Part shown: positions 51,929 through 63,857 of the stretch, piece after piece
Layout: each line of letters starts with the position of its first letter
How positions within the stretch are numbered: the stretch's first letter is position 1
NCBI GenBank assembly: GCA_003313425.1
Contig: NHZP01000008.1
Span: 372,001 to 436,000, forward strand
Direction of reading: 5' to 3'
DNA: 64,000 nucleotides
Source of the DNA: Pseudopyrenochaeta lycopersici
Lineage: Eukaryota > Ascomycota > Dothideomycetes > Pleosporales > Pseudopyrenochaetaceae
Made by a program: the position numbers and the translations under genes
Notes under the pieces: generated by a model
The model's database searches: none
The model's input: the letters and a program-made list of their open reading frames with translations, nothing else
What the model was told of the DNA's origin: nothing

Positions 51929-53895
51929 GATAGGGCCAAGGTGATGTTCAGAGGATGAAAAGATACAACACCTAAGAGCACCACGTGCTAGTTTCCCAAT
52001 ATAAGGTCACGACCGAACAAGCCTTGAGAAGCTACGACACAAGGTTGCCAGGCGCCCGGAAATTAATTCTTTTAAAGGAAGATCGGACGGGAGGGCGCCC
52101 ATAAGCACTGTGAAGTGGATCAATAGCCTTAGCCTACGTACTATCCGTGGGTCAAAGACTAATGGAGAATATGTTCGAAGCCAGGATGAGGATCGGCCAG
52201 CAAATTTGAAATGGACGTTACGTGTGAATGTCTGGTTGAGGGAAAGTAAGCAGTTTCGGCAACGCCTCAAGATTACTTGAGTTGATATTGCGCGTCGATT
52301 ACTGCCAGAGCAAAGTGGAAAAGAATGACGAAGCGTAGAAAAGTGATTTATCGCCGACGTAGCGAACGATCGCGCAATATGTCTAACCTTAAGGCCAAAA
52401 GCCAAACTGCACAACTGTAAGTCTCATTGTAATGGCTGTTTCCAAGCAACGCCCACGCGGGTAAGAAATTGACGGATGACACAATAATTTGCCATGCCGG
52501 CCAAAACTCCCCCAAGCGTGGCAGCAAAGGTGACGCTGTTCGCCGCGTTACCGGCCTCCATCTAATGGGACTTTGGTTGAACTTGCAGGGATGCTCGGAT
52601 GAGGCGACAGGGATGGTGCGCGAAGGAATGGGACGGTTGCTGATGGTTTATACTAGCATCCAATGGGGGCAACGGAGCGTGCTATTGCGTGCTCGGAGAG
52701 AGAGATGTCGTCTTGACCCGGTGCGTATGCCAGTCGATTTCTCGGCGATGGCACTGCGACATTTTTAGCGAATATGGCATTCAGGCACATTTCGTAATTG
52801 CGCTCCTAACTGACGTATTCGCGACCGCCCGCACAACCACCTCGGATCCTCGCAGATGCAATAGTAGATCTCCACATTTTGCACGTATCAAGTCGTTCGT
52901 TTGCTGCCTATTTGTTGAAGAAGCAAAGTTGCGGCGCATCCTATGTCGTATATTGCTCACAAGGGCAATATTGGGCAGCTGACGTACTGCCGGTTGAGAC
53001 ATGGTGTTGCAGTTGCCCTGAGACTTTGGCGGCATCGCGCCTTTCTGGTCTGGCCGGAGTGCTCGAGAGATCTCGGGAGCTACTCGCGGAAACATGGGAA
53101 TCCCGTGCACTACCAGCAGTGGAGCGAGAAGTTCGTGGGTTGAATTAAGCTTTTTCGCTGGAGGAGTGCAGGTGCACGTGGAGAGGTTGAATCCATGGAT
53201 ATTATCAAACGATAGCTTCCGATTGGATGTCTGCAATGCGATAGGCAACGTCCAATGGCTTCATGCTCAACCTGGAGGTTAATCTCATAGATCTGGCTAC
53301 GAGAAATCAAGAGGGCACTTGTGGAGGCTGCTAAATTCGATATCCGTGGATAGGCAGCGTTGAGAGGTAGAAGACCTTCTTGAGAGACAATTATTGCTTG
53401 ACAGCAGACAAACACGCTCTGATATGCAGAAAGATCGCGATAAGAGCTCCACTCAAACATAAAAGTGTAATTGTTCCTGCAGCCTCAAAATAAATCAACC
53501 AACAAACCGACCTTCGAATCCATGAGGGCTCCAGCAGTCAGGATCAACGGCAAGCAAAGCACAATTTAGAAAGCACATTGGAACAATATTTGAACAATCA
53601 AAAGTATTCCTTCTTTAGTCTCAACACGGGTATATACAAGAGAAGACCGTGATGCACCAATCCAACCGATCAGAAAGTCGAAGGAAGTCCAAAAGCGCCG
53701 CGCTATATCAAGGACGCTTAAACGCAGCAAATGCGTATCGCGAATGGGGTAATAAGAAGCAGCCAATGACATAAATGAACACCAATAAGTCCAAAATCCC
53801 CAAGCGCCTGTCATAAACATCAGAACATTTTCCACTACTGCCATAATCCAGAGGACCCGGAGCATGAGTATCCATAAAGCGTGTCGCCAGTAATT
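51929..53895. other. Intergenic region, sulfate permease to MPS1-type gene
   Basis: About 2 kb with the permease promoter at its left and the 3' flank of the kinase gene at its right. Many short ORFs occur on both strands. The only one with a distinctive composition is 53566–53865 (minus, 99 codons), with hydrophobic segments near its start; it lies directly downstream of the kinase stop and is more likely 3' UTR. No supportable gene. Confidence 0.45.
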
Positions 53896-55808
53896 TCAAT
53901 CGCTCTCCAGCAGCTGCCTTATCTTTTCATAAAAACTAGCAGGGTACTGTCGTATTTCGTCGTCCGTTGGCGCGGACTTGTTGGGATCCCTAAATCGATC
54001 TGCGACCCTCTGAATGATTTGGCCAAGCAGCTCCTGTGGTATCCTTAGATCATCTCCTCCATCAGGATACAAAAATGGATCTCGTTCATCCAGAAGTTGA
54101 CTGATGTTGGGTCGTCTGGATGGATCTCGGTAGAGGCAGTGACGAAGCGTTGCTTTCAAGCCCGGTGGTACACGCACATCACCGACACCAAAATCTGGAA
54201 ACTCGATGTGGTATTCACGATTCACAATCGCGAGGACGCGGGCCATTTGATTGGCAATGTGGGCGAAGGGTGGCCGGCCGTAGACCATTTGGTACAGAAT
54301 ACATCCCAAACTCCACACATCTGATGGCTTCCCGAGCGCCATATCTTTGGACCCATGGCCATTAGAAAGCTGTCCTCGCGCACCACCAGCAGAGTCCTCG
54401 AGTGACTCTGGGGACATGTAGTTAGGGGTACCAATGTGCGAGTCGCGGTGAACGTTGACGGTGTGGTCAACCTCAATGGCATTAGCGATGCCGAAGTCGA
54501 TGAGTTTTAGGCGACCTGAGACTAGCAGAAAGTTTGCGGGTTTAAGATCCGAATGCACGATGTCGTGGTCATGGACTGCGCCAACGCATTCGAGCATTTC
54601 CTTCCAGTAATAGCGTGTGAAGCTGAGGTCGAGCTTGCCGTCGCCATCTGCGGGGTCAAGCTTCATTCGTATTATGCGGGCGAGATCTGATTCTCCAATC
54701 TCCATGAGCTGTAAGATGTCAGTCGCGTTCTTAGTGCAGAATGCGTAGATTTACTGCTGGGTCGAGTGCAATTTACCCAGAGACGTTTATGGGATAGAAA
54801 AAGACAGAGACATACCACACTGAGAACTTGTCGCTGCTCATCAACCTCCCAATCATATAGCCTGACCACTCTGTCTACATTTTTAAGCTTCTGCAGCAGA
54901 TCGATCTCGCCCTTGTAGCCCCGAACCGCAGCCTCATCCGCATCCTCGAGCTTGACTCTCTTTAGCGCCAGCAGTTTGAAATTTTCGGCCATGACGCGAT
55001 ATACAGCTGAGCTACCTCCTCTTCCTATTCTGTCCATCTGCGAATAATGCTTGCCATTTACTGATAGCGTACTCCTCTTCTTCCTTTCTCTCGTCTTCGT
55101 AGTGGCAGCTCCAGCAGCAACGGTAGCAGTTTCTAGAACAGACATCTTCGGTGGTGGTGGCGGTGCTGGTCGCCGAGGTGTATTCGCGCTGATTGCTTGC
55201 AGCGGCATTGGCCTTTCCTGTTGTTGCTGTGACGGCCTCTGAATAGGCGATTCGTGCTGTGATGGTGGCTGTTGAATGTTGCGGTCCTCTGCGACCTTCA
55301 TGACGGAGCCGGTGACCTTCAGTACGGAATCTGGGACGTTTTCGGGCTGTACCTTGACCACCGAGATAGGCAGATTCTCCTGGTCTTGCGACGGTGGATG
55401 TTCCTCTTCGCTCTGAGGCGTCCTCCGTAGCCGCCTCATTGGTGCACCCCGCAGCGGTACTCGTTTTATCCGTAAGCTTGGTGCAGGTGTGACAGTGTCT
55501 TGCACCGGCGTATTTGAACCAGAGCCATTTCGCGATATCCGTAGCTTCGGCTTCCTCTTCTCAGGCGAGTTGACATCATTTTGTGCGAGCAGGGCGGTCG
55601 TTAAGGCGCTGAGCTTCATGGGTTGCGGTATTTCGTCGTCAGAGCTGTCGCCAATGTCTATGTTCTGCATCATGGGCGCGTCTGCCGAAAAGCCCTGCGA
55701 CTGACTGAGTACCGAGAGCGGAGAGTCTCTCCTGGGGCGGATCATCGAATGAGAGCGCATGCGTCCATAGGAGGAGCCGCCCATAGGTGTGGGAGAGGCG
55801 GTAGCCAT
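53896..55808 (-). CDS. MPS1: Mps1/TTK-type dual-specificity spindle checkpoint kinase
   Basis: Exons 54816–55808 and 53896–54708 (107-bp intron) give 601 residues. The N-terminal 270 residues are disordered and Pro/Gln/Ser-rich. The kinase domain begins HYSQMDRIGRGGSSAVYRV and continues with LLALKRVKL (catalytic lysine), DWEVDEQRQVLSVLMEIGES across the splice, HSDLKPANFLL, LIDFGIANAI, GTPNYMSPESL and DVWSLGCILYQM. HSDLKPAN with DFGIAN and the GTPNYMSPE activation loop are diagnostic of the Mps1/TTK family, which phosphorylates Knl1/Spc105 at unattached kinetochores and acts in spindle pole duplication. The N-terminus is shorter than in yeast Mps1, so some regulatory motifs may differ. All catalytic residues are present. 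Confidence 0.93.
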
Positions 55809-57074
55809 TGCGACAAGATGGAAGTTCGTTGCGCAATGGGTTGGGCGCGTCGCTATATATGGGATGGGTGAACTATATGGCTAGCGATTGTCGACTGAAG
55901 TGTTAGTTGCGCATACATAAGGCCAGTAGGGTAGACGGCTGCTCGTAGTAGGGATGTTGGCGGTGGGGAGGTTCTGAAGTTGAGGTGGAGAGCGCGCAGC
56001 AGCCAATCCTGGACTTCGCGTGGTTATCGCGTTGCCGGGCAACTGGGCAACAAGGATAAACAAACACCGGAAAGGAGCATAATGTGCCCAATTCGTCTCG
56101 TCGTAAACTTTAAATTGTAACAAATGAGAGATGTTCATTCTTTTGCAAGCAATTCGGAATATTTGTAATGGCTTTTGGTCTTATAGGGAAGGAAACGTGG
56201 ACATGTTCAGAACGCTATTAAACCAATAAGACATGACTATATAATCTTCTAGACATTCAGGTACAAGTGGACATAGTCATGCATTCAATTACATTGTTGC
56301 AAGTCCACTGCTTCCAATCGTATACTGTGATGTACAAGAGAACTGTGACGAGCAAGATGAAATGATTATGTATGTGAGCAATTGGCAGAACAAGACGCCG
56401 CAAGCAATCTAGAATTGATGCACGACTCATCAGATTGATATACATGAGCACCGAGACCTTGCCAGCCAGTCAAGCAAAAACTGTTTTCGATCGCTCAAGC
56501 ACTCACTTTACATATCTCTCTCACACACCTCAATGAATCTTCAAATGGAGGCTGTACTCTGCAGAACAAGCTGTATAAGCTGATTAAAAACAAAACATGC
56601 TGTCTGCGGTAATGTGGCAACACTATAACGCCATAGCTTAGCACAATTTACAATCAAATCCAACCAACCAAACAATTTGTCTTCGATTGTTGAGTCGAAT
56701 CTGAGCCTCCTTAACCACCCACGGCTCTTGATATACTCTTTTCATTGCCGTGCAATATTACTGGCAAGGCAACAGAACCAGCCATGGATTATGTTTGCTC
56801 TAGATATCGTGTGGATAATCTGCTCTTATTTGTCTACAGACTTGGGTTAAGCCAAGATCTTCAGATTCATCCTGTTCGAATCACCTAGCTCGTTTTTGTG
56901 ACCGTGATATGGAAGTAGAGGTTGCAGTAATGGGATAGTTGAATAACAAGTGCGAGGTAGAGCTCAGAAGCTTCATATGGAAGACAGATACGCCACCCTA
57001 ATCTAGATCGTGGAGCCTTCTTAAACGCCTATTCATGCAGCTCGGAACAACAAGATGTTGATACAAAAAGAAAA
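55809..57074. other. Intergenic region, MPS1-type gene to PTC7
   Basis: 1.27 kb containing the promoter of the MPS1-type gene and the 3' flank of PTC7. The stretch 56150–57070 is AT-rich with no ORF of interest. No RNA gene recognised. Confidence 0.5.
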
Positions 57075-58391
57075 TCATAGTTTGGCGCGCGGAGGTGCAT
57101 CCTCAAGCACAACAGCAACCACAGCAGCGATGTCGTCCGGTTTACCGCCATGCCAGTTCTCTCCTGGGTACCACTTCTGAACCTCCTTGGCGAAGGGTCC
57201 GTCTCGACGAGTATTCAAACCCGTTTCCTTGGCTTCCTTTGCGATTGCGACCGCGACCTTCGCTTGGAGCGAGGAGCTGTTTGCTCTACGAGCTGGGTCA
57301 GCTTGAACTAATTGTGCTAGGTTCTGTCCGACTTCGAGCGTGCCGTCCTTCTCCACCCAAGCACCAAGATCCACCATGTGACGGCTGACAATGCCGAGCG
57401 CATCCTGAGGGCTCAGATTATCCCACACGCCATCGGTGGCGAAAACCAGAACGTCTCCATGACGGACTTTATGATGTGATACACTTGATTCCTTCGGCAG
57501 ATCCGAAAGAGTGGCGGGGCCTCCAAATACGGCCATCTGCACGAGCATGCGTTGCGGCGTTTTGGACAGTTGGTACGGAGTATTGAAGGCGTGCGTTTGG
57601 GGCTGCGTGAAATGTCGTACTGCATTCAACCCGAGATGCATGAATCCCGAATCGCCCAGATTGGCTACTTCGACGTTGCCGTCTGGCTCTGCAACGGCCA
57701 GGCATGCAGTGCTGCCACCACCCTCAATGCTGTCATCTTCGGTGACCTCGTCGTATGCTAGCTGCAGCAGATCTCTGGGGTGCAATGATGTTGTGTTGAA
57801 TCCATGCGGCCATGAGCGCGCTGCGCAAGCCATGTACTCGCACAAGCCGTGAGAGAAATCGGCAGGGTCCAGTCCAGACTCAACCCATCCTCCTACTCCA
57901 TCTGCCACGCCAAATGCAGTTGTAGCCGTGTCCCCGACCTGGCTGAAGAAGAAAGCGTCTTGCCCGCTTTTTGCGCGATGTCGCTTGTTTATGGCCTCCT
58001 TGCATTCCCTTATATCTGCAATGATGCTTTTGGTGGGGTCGTGGACGGGCCGTGTGAACAGATTCTGCTCTGCATTGAAGCGGTCCTGCTTGGCTGAGTA
58101 TGACGCGGCAACATGATAGGTGAACTGTGGTGTACTTCGTCCGCTGTGGGAGGTTGAGTGCAGTGAGCGAAGGCCGATGGGGGCTGGACATGTGTCTCTA
58201 TTTAGGGGACATGTTGGCTGGGCGTGTGGCGGTGGAGGCCGTTGCGAATGGAGGCTGGCTGTTCGCATTGAATGCGCTGGCGCTATTATGGAGGATGCAG
58301 AGAGAGCGAAAAGGAAGAGGCCGGTGGAACTTCGTCGCGCCACAGGTGGAAGCCGAGCCAGTCCCGCTGCGCTGCAAATGGCAAATGACAT
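57075..58391 (-). CDS. PTC7: Mitochondrial PP2C-type phosphatase Ptc7
   Basis: An intronless gene of 438 residues. The N-terminus is Arg/Ser-rich with a hydrophobic segment (GLFLFALSASSIIAP, about 25–40), consistent with a mitochondrial presequence and possible membrane anchor. PP2C motifs: GQDAFFFS near residue 142, AFGVADGVGGW with the metal-binding aspartate, GGSTACLAV, NLGDSGFMHL, VLVFATDGVWDNL, and a C-terminal KPDDIAAVVAVV. Ptc7 dephosphorylates mitochondrial proteins, including Coq7 of coenzyme Q synthesis. In budding yeast the PTC7 intron controls targeting by regulated splicing; this gene has no such intron. It is divergent from PRP4. Confidence 0.93.
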   Translation of the reverse strand: MSFAICSAAGLARLPPVARRSSTGLFLFALSASSIIAPAHSMRTASLHSQRPPPPHAQPTCPLNRDTCPAPIGLRSLHSTSHSGRSTPQFTYHVAASYSAKQDRFNAEQNLFTRPVHDPTKSIIADIRECKEAINKRHRAKSGQDAFFFSQVGDTATTAFGVADGVGGWVESGLDPADFSHGLCEYMACAARSWPHGFNTTSLHPRDLLQLAYDEVTEDDSIEGGGSTACLAVAEPDGNVEVANLGDSGFMHLGLNAVRHFTQPQTHAFNTPYQLSKTPQRMLVQMAVFGGPATLSDLPKESSVSHHKVRHGDVLVFATDGVWDNLSPQDALGIVSRHMVDLGAWVEKDGTLEVGQNLAQLVQADPARRANSSSLQAKVAVAIAKEAKETGLNTRRDGPFAKEVQKWYPGENWHGGKPDDIAAVVAVVLEDAPPRAKL

Positions 58392-58892
58392 GGCCGCAGC
58401 CCAGGTCTGCGGATCAAGAGTCAGTGCGTGAAGGAAGCGACAATAGGAAATTGTAGTAGTGAAGGAGGCGCATAGTGGCGGCGCAGTACCTTTGCGACAA
58501 GAAATGTTGAAGTGAAAAGAGACTTTTGGACTAGGGATTCACGCATTGGCCGTCGTCATGCCGATCTGGCTAGTCCCTGAATGTACTTACAATCAGTGAA
58601 AGCATTGCTGCAGAACAGAGTCAGACAAAGAACGAGGAGGCTAGAGACATGAGAAGAAGCTGTACCCAGCCCGCTGGCTTGCAATTGATGATCTGTTCCT
58701 TTGTCTCCGTACACACGGCGTGGCCAAACAGCGCAAGGAGCAATCGTGTTTCAAACGTGCAGTATGACATAACCGCCGCTAGTCAAGCCCTACCGCCTAA
58801 ACTCCGGGTTTGCTGGGGAACGTCTTTTGGAGATCTACGGTCGCAAGCAACATCAGTCCTCCCCGCCGTGGGACCAAATAGTCAAGATGAGC
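58392..58892. promoter_or_regulatory. Divergent region, PTC7 / PRP4
   Basis: 501 bp between two divergent starts, holding both promoters. I see no clear TATA box. The ORFs here are on the shadow of PTC7 or in leaders. Confidence 0.5.
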
Positions 58893-60613
58893 ATGCATCC
58901 GTCGCGGCAGGCTTACGTTGAGGAGGAGAATGGCGCAGTAAGTCTATCTCATTTCGTGGGTTCCCGAAGGCTACACAATGCTGTGCAGGGGAGCTTCACG
59001 TGCTTCAACAGCTGCCGGTAACAACTTCTGCATGGCCTCCAGAAGCTGACCAAAATATACAGGATGATGTTATGGAGGGCATCGATCTTGCGAGTGTCCG
59101 TATGTACCACTTCTCAGCGCATTGACTGTTCTCTGAGACACTAACATGCTCAGCTCTGGATCGCGACCATGCCATGCCCGGTGCAGGAAACGAAATGGCT
59201 TCAACCCTTCTCGGAGAATTTGATCGAAAGCGACGAGCTGCCCAGCTGATTGTACCAACTGCCGACCGCGATGTCAAGGCCAAGCTTCGCTCCCGTGGAG
59301 AGCCCATTACACTTTTTGGCGAAGGACCTGCAGATCGGCGCGACCGACTGCGTGCTTTGCTTGCCGAGGCCGCTGAGGCACAAGGCGAGGACGCGGCAGA
59401 TGTTGAGATGCAAGAAGCGGATGATGCGCCCGGAGACGAGCAAGAGGAGTTCTACACACAAGGCACACAGTCGCTGCTCGATGCACGGCGGGATATGGCG
59501 AAATACTCCCTACCGCGAGCTAAGGAAAGAGTGACATATCAGCGTCTCGAATCTACTATTCCGCTAAAAACCCATATTGACTTTCGCAATGAGATCAAAG
59601 ACCGGCTAAAGGGATTCGAATTATACGGTTCGCAAACCGCGGATCGTCCCGTGAGCATTGTTCGAGTCTCGCCAAATGGCCAATACGTCGCATACGGGAC
59701 ATGGGGCGGGAAAGTTGCGTTATTGGAGATTCCCAGTCTGCAGCAGAAGAAGGCGTATCGAGGTGGCCATACAGAGCGCGCAACTGGCATAGATTGGATG
59801 CCAGGCGCAACCCTTCAAGGCAGCAGCGTGTCAACTTCCAGTGTGAACTTCGCCTCTGGTGGAGCAGGCGGGAAAGTTCAGTTATGGTCACTGGACGATG
59901 ATAAACCTCTACGGACCTTGGAAGGCCACACCGATCGTGTCTGTCGACTGGCATTCCACCCGTCTGGGCAATATCTAGCCTCAGCCTCTGACGATACAAC
60001 TTGGCGACTTTGGGATGTCAATACTGGGCAAGAGCTTCTCATGCAGGAGGGTCACTCAAAGGAGGTTTATGCCGTCAGCTTCAACGGAGACGGTTCCTTG
60101 GTTGCAAGTGCCGGCTTGGACAGCATTGGTCGTGTTTGGGATGTACGCACAGGTCGCGTAATCTATATGCTGGAGAGTCACATCAAACCCATCTACGGAC
60201 TCGATTGGGCTGCGGACGGCCACCGGCTCCTCTCCGGTTCAGGAGACGGCTTCATGAAATGCTGGGACGTCCGAGCAATGAGAGAAACGAATTCAATTGC
60301 ATCAAATACCGGAGGTGTTACCGACCTGCGATGGTTTAAAGGTACCGACGGACCAAACAGCGGTATTCCGTTACAAGCAAATGGTGAAGGCGAGCTCATT
60401 CCGAAAAAAGCCTCGACCTTTGTCATTTCCTCTGGCTTTGACAAGAGCATACAGATCTTCTCTGCGGATGACTGGGCTCATTGCAAGACCTTGCAAGGCC
60501 ATTCAGGAGCTGTACTCAGTACGGATGTGACAAACGACGCAGCTTGGATAGTTAGTGGTGGAAAGGATCGGACTGTCAAGCTGTGGGCTAGGGATGACAA
60601 CGAAGGGATATGA
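58893..60613 (+). CDS. PRP4: U4/U6 snRNP protein Prp4 (WD40)
   Basis: Exons 58893–58937, 58994–59099 and 59154–60613 give 536 residues. The start [15 protein letters not shown] splices to [17 protein letters not shown]. The PRP4/SFM motif region follows ([20 protein letters not shown], about 90–110), then an acidic linker and a helical segment. Seven WD40 repeats (from about 215) are clear from endings such as VQLWSLD, WRLWDVN, GRVWDVR, MKCWDVR and VKLWARD. In the spliceosome Prp4 (human PRPF4) holds Prp3 on the U4/U6 duplex of the tri-snRNP. The first two introns were placed by phase; the second has a good CTAAC branch site. It is essential in other fungi. Confidence 0.93.
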
Positions 60614-63600
60614 GTCGAAACCGTCAGAGACTAAACAGGCAGGATTCAGCGCAAGACAATGAGGTACAAATTCTTTTCCCCTAAGAGAGAAGACAATGAG
60701 CATGAATTGGAGCATGCAAGGTCAGTGCCCTTCTAAAGTTCCACTATATTGCGGATGATGAACACGAAATGACTATAGCTTCAAACGAGATACCCATCAA
60801 TATCACGCGCATGGCCATGCGAATACACAAAGACGTAGGCAAGCCGAGGCTGAGTGACATTCTTTTCCGACCCATCTTTTATCTTTCGTCATGACAATTG
60901 CCTTTCTCTCTACCATCGCAGCTTCTTACAGCCCCACCAGTCGCGTACCTGAGGCTATCTTCCGGTCACTGCTACCACGAATGAGCCCACCAAATGGTGG
61001 GCGGCTTCGACACTGCAATTGCAATGTATGCGTCACAGTATGCCTCATCCCCACAATGCGAACACGTGTACTTCAGAAAGGTCACGCCGGTAGCCGTTAC
61101 ACAGGACAAGAGCACGCTGCTGCCCTTCCGCCTGCAGCATGGCACCGGCTCAATTTCCTCATCCACAATTCCAAAACACACCTCCATTCCAGCAAGGGGC
61201 GAATGCCGTTTCTCGATTACATTTACTTGCATGTCTAGAACAATTCAACAGCATGTCTTCCTCACCGCAACATGGATCGACAGTATCAGAGGAGATGTGT
61301 CGGATTGTGCTTGGACTTGAGTCCGCGGCCTAGCTTCCCTCAAGCACTAGAACCATCAATTGGAACGTTCACCGCTGCCGCACCAACTTTTAGGGGGTAT
61401 CCCATTTTGACCGAGGAGACAGGTGACAGTATCTAATTAGAGATGTTTGTCGCTATTCGACGAGCACTTGCCGTAATCGCTCTGTGCTTGTCTGAGCATT
61501 TTTGGTAAAGAAGTCTCAAGCGCGATGGTGGTGAGTCACAGTCGTGAAGTCAAACGTGGCCCACTTTGCCAAGCAGTCATGGACTGCGGCAGCTTCCCAT
61601 GGACCAGAATAAGCGTGATGATGGAGTGCTAGTGGTTGGGTCCCAATCGCGGATACGGAAAGTGGAACATTAAGCGGACCATTCACCGCTACAGCCTCAC
61701 ATTTCTGGCAGCCACAAATAGGGGGCTCGATTGCAGTTTGGGGGGAGGAGAGAGCATTGTGTTATGCGCCCTACAAGTTGGGCTCCAACATGGCTCTGGT
61801 GGGCATGATGGTGTTTGCATGGAGGTGAGCATCGGTGAAGCTTTCCGGTCAACAAAGGCCCGCGCCTCAAGGCAGTGACGTTTGGAAGCAATTGAATGCA
61901 CCCAGTGGAGCATGGCATTTACTTGTCGCAATTCAACTTCTAACCATGGCTCCGGCTTACGCGTGTCACATTACGCGCCATGGTAGAGAAGATCAACAGC
62001 AACGATCAGTCCAGATCCAGAGCAAGCAATATTTGGCCCATTGGCTCTGACAGTGGCTGTGATCGGGCCGCCCTGGCTTGTGGAGAGTAACCATAGGGCT
62101 TTGCCATGACCAAACGACGGCAGATGTAGTTGGTGTGACGCGATTAGTAGTTTTTTTGGTCATGGATGGATTGTCTTATTTTGGATTACCAGTTACACTA
62201 TTTACAGCAGTGACCATAAACAGTCGAAGCTACACGCTGTTACGGCGGTGAAAAATGGCGAATGGGGAGCAGAAGCGACTTCCGTTGCTAGTCAGTCACT
62301 CGTTTTCCGCCCATTGCTGCGGCTGGTCCGGCGAGACATTGGCAGCCAAAGTCGTCCGATGTTGCTCAGGGCAAGAAATTGACAAAGAAAAGGAAAATTC
62401 GTTGAGAAATGACCAATGACGCACAGAGCAATACTGGTGATAGGATCCCAGGCATACGGTAAAGGGAATATCGGATGTTGACTTGTGTGGGACAGAACGG
62501 CAGCATCATGGATGCCGTGTTTGCCTCGGATGGCTCAAGCAGGGCATGCTCCAGCCAGATGGAGAAGAGACTGCTTGGTACCTTACACCAGGCCCCTCGT
62601 CACGAAAACGCGAGTGGACACAGTACAAGAATGGATGTTGAAGGGCCAAGACAGACAGGGAAGCAGGGTGCGGGCAGAGAGCGGTGAAATGACTCGCGCT
62701 CGCCAAAGGGAGCCGAAAGTTGGACAGATGACACAATCATCGAGAAGGCTCAGGTTGGGAATCGAGACCAAAGAGGGCTTGCGAAACTGGGCGGTCGGAT
62801 CACAGTCGGCTGACGGGCCCTTTGGCCAACTGCCGGGCTGCAAATGGTGCAAGGCAGAGAGTCGGATGGATACGGGGGGGAGGGAGAGGCAGTGATTACA
62901 CGAGCCATGGATGCACCGAAGTTGCAGCAAAACAACAACAATTTCACTACGACCAGGCCTACGACTACGACTACTACCGCTACAACAACGATGCGGGTGT
63001 GGCAGAGTGGGCGTCGTAGACAAATGCAGAGATCATCTTGACTCTTTCGAGCAGAGTTTTCATCGCGGCGGGCTAAGCGTTGTGGCTAGGCGAATCAGCG
63101 ATAGATGCCGGCGGAATTTCGCTGTTAAGGCCCGGCCCGCGCAGAGCTAGAGCCAGTCATGGTGTAGGTATCGATAGCAGCGCCAGTGGTACGGGAGCGC
63201 CGGCCGAAAAGAGCGCAGCTGTGGTACCAGAGCGACTTGCAGTGACATGCGCAGTGAATTCAGCACAAACCCACCGCGCGCGAACCGCAACAGCGGGCTG
63301 GGCGACAAACGGCAGAGCATCACTCTGGCAGACGGCTGCCGTCCAGCGAAGACGCCGCTCTGGCACGCGTGAGGGACAGGGCAAACACTGGGTCCTAAGT
63401 GTGGAGGAGCGAATAGCCCATGGCTGGCTTGACTGAGCACCGCCAGCCAGTCGCTGGCCGGCAGCGTGCGACGGTGATGCAGGCAAGCCCGACGAAACAC
63501 GGGCGCGCCCTGCGATTCGGCGCCCCAAGACCCGCGTGCATCCCACGGGAGAGCGACCCCCCAGCACCCTCCAAGCCTGCTTTACCTGCCCCGCCCATAT

Positions 63601-63857
63601 TTACTACCGTTAGCCCGCACTCCCCTCTCAGTACTCACTACCACCCTGCTCTCACTACGCCCGCCAACGCGTAGCATCTACGACCGCTCACTTACGACGC
63701 GCACCGCCTCGGCTGCCCGTCTTCTGGTCATACTTCGTCCACCCTTGATCTCTGCTTTCCATCGCTCGGCGCCGTCCAGCGATCGAGATTTCCGAAAAGA
63801 GCAATCCACACCGCCAGTCCCGCGGCTACACCGGTACTTTGTACAAGAGCGCCCGCC
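60614..63857. other. 3.2-kb stretch without a convincing gene
   Basis: Many short ORFs on both strands, none with recognisable domains. The best are 60891–61238 and 60994–61320 (plus) and 60972–61232 (minus, containing CSHCGDEAYC), which overlap each other. From about 61.4 kb on the DNA looks like a long upstream region. The last 300 bases before 63858 are pyrimidine-rich, like a fungal leader. A TAC/GAC-rich simple sequence lies at about 62946–62990. Most likely this is the promoter of the gene starting at 63858. Confidence 0.45.
62946..62990. repeat. TAC/GAC-rich simple sequence
   Basis: An irregular trinucleotide-type tract (TACGACTACGACTACTACCG core) in otherwise non-coding DNA. It opens small frames on both strands, none of which is supported as a gene. 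Confidence 0.6.

Noticed and set aside
53566..53865. 99-codon hydrophobic minus-strand ORF
   Set aside because: It lies immediately downstream of the MPS1-type stop on the same strand and is more likely 3' UTR; no homology recognised.
62475..63567. Several 70–146 codon ORFs on both strands
   Set aside because: No domains, mutually overlapping, with low-complexity composition near the TAC/GAC tract.
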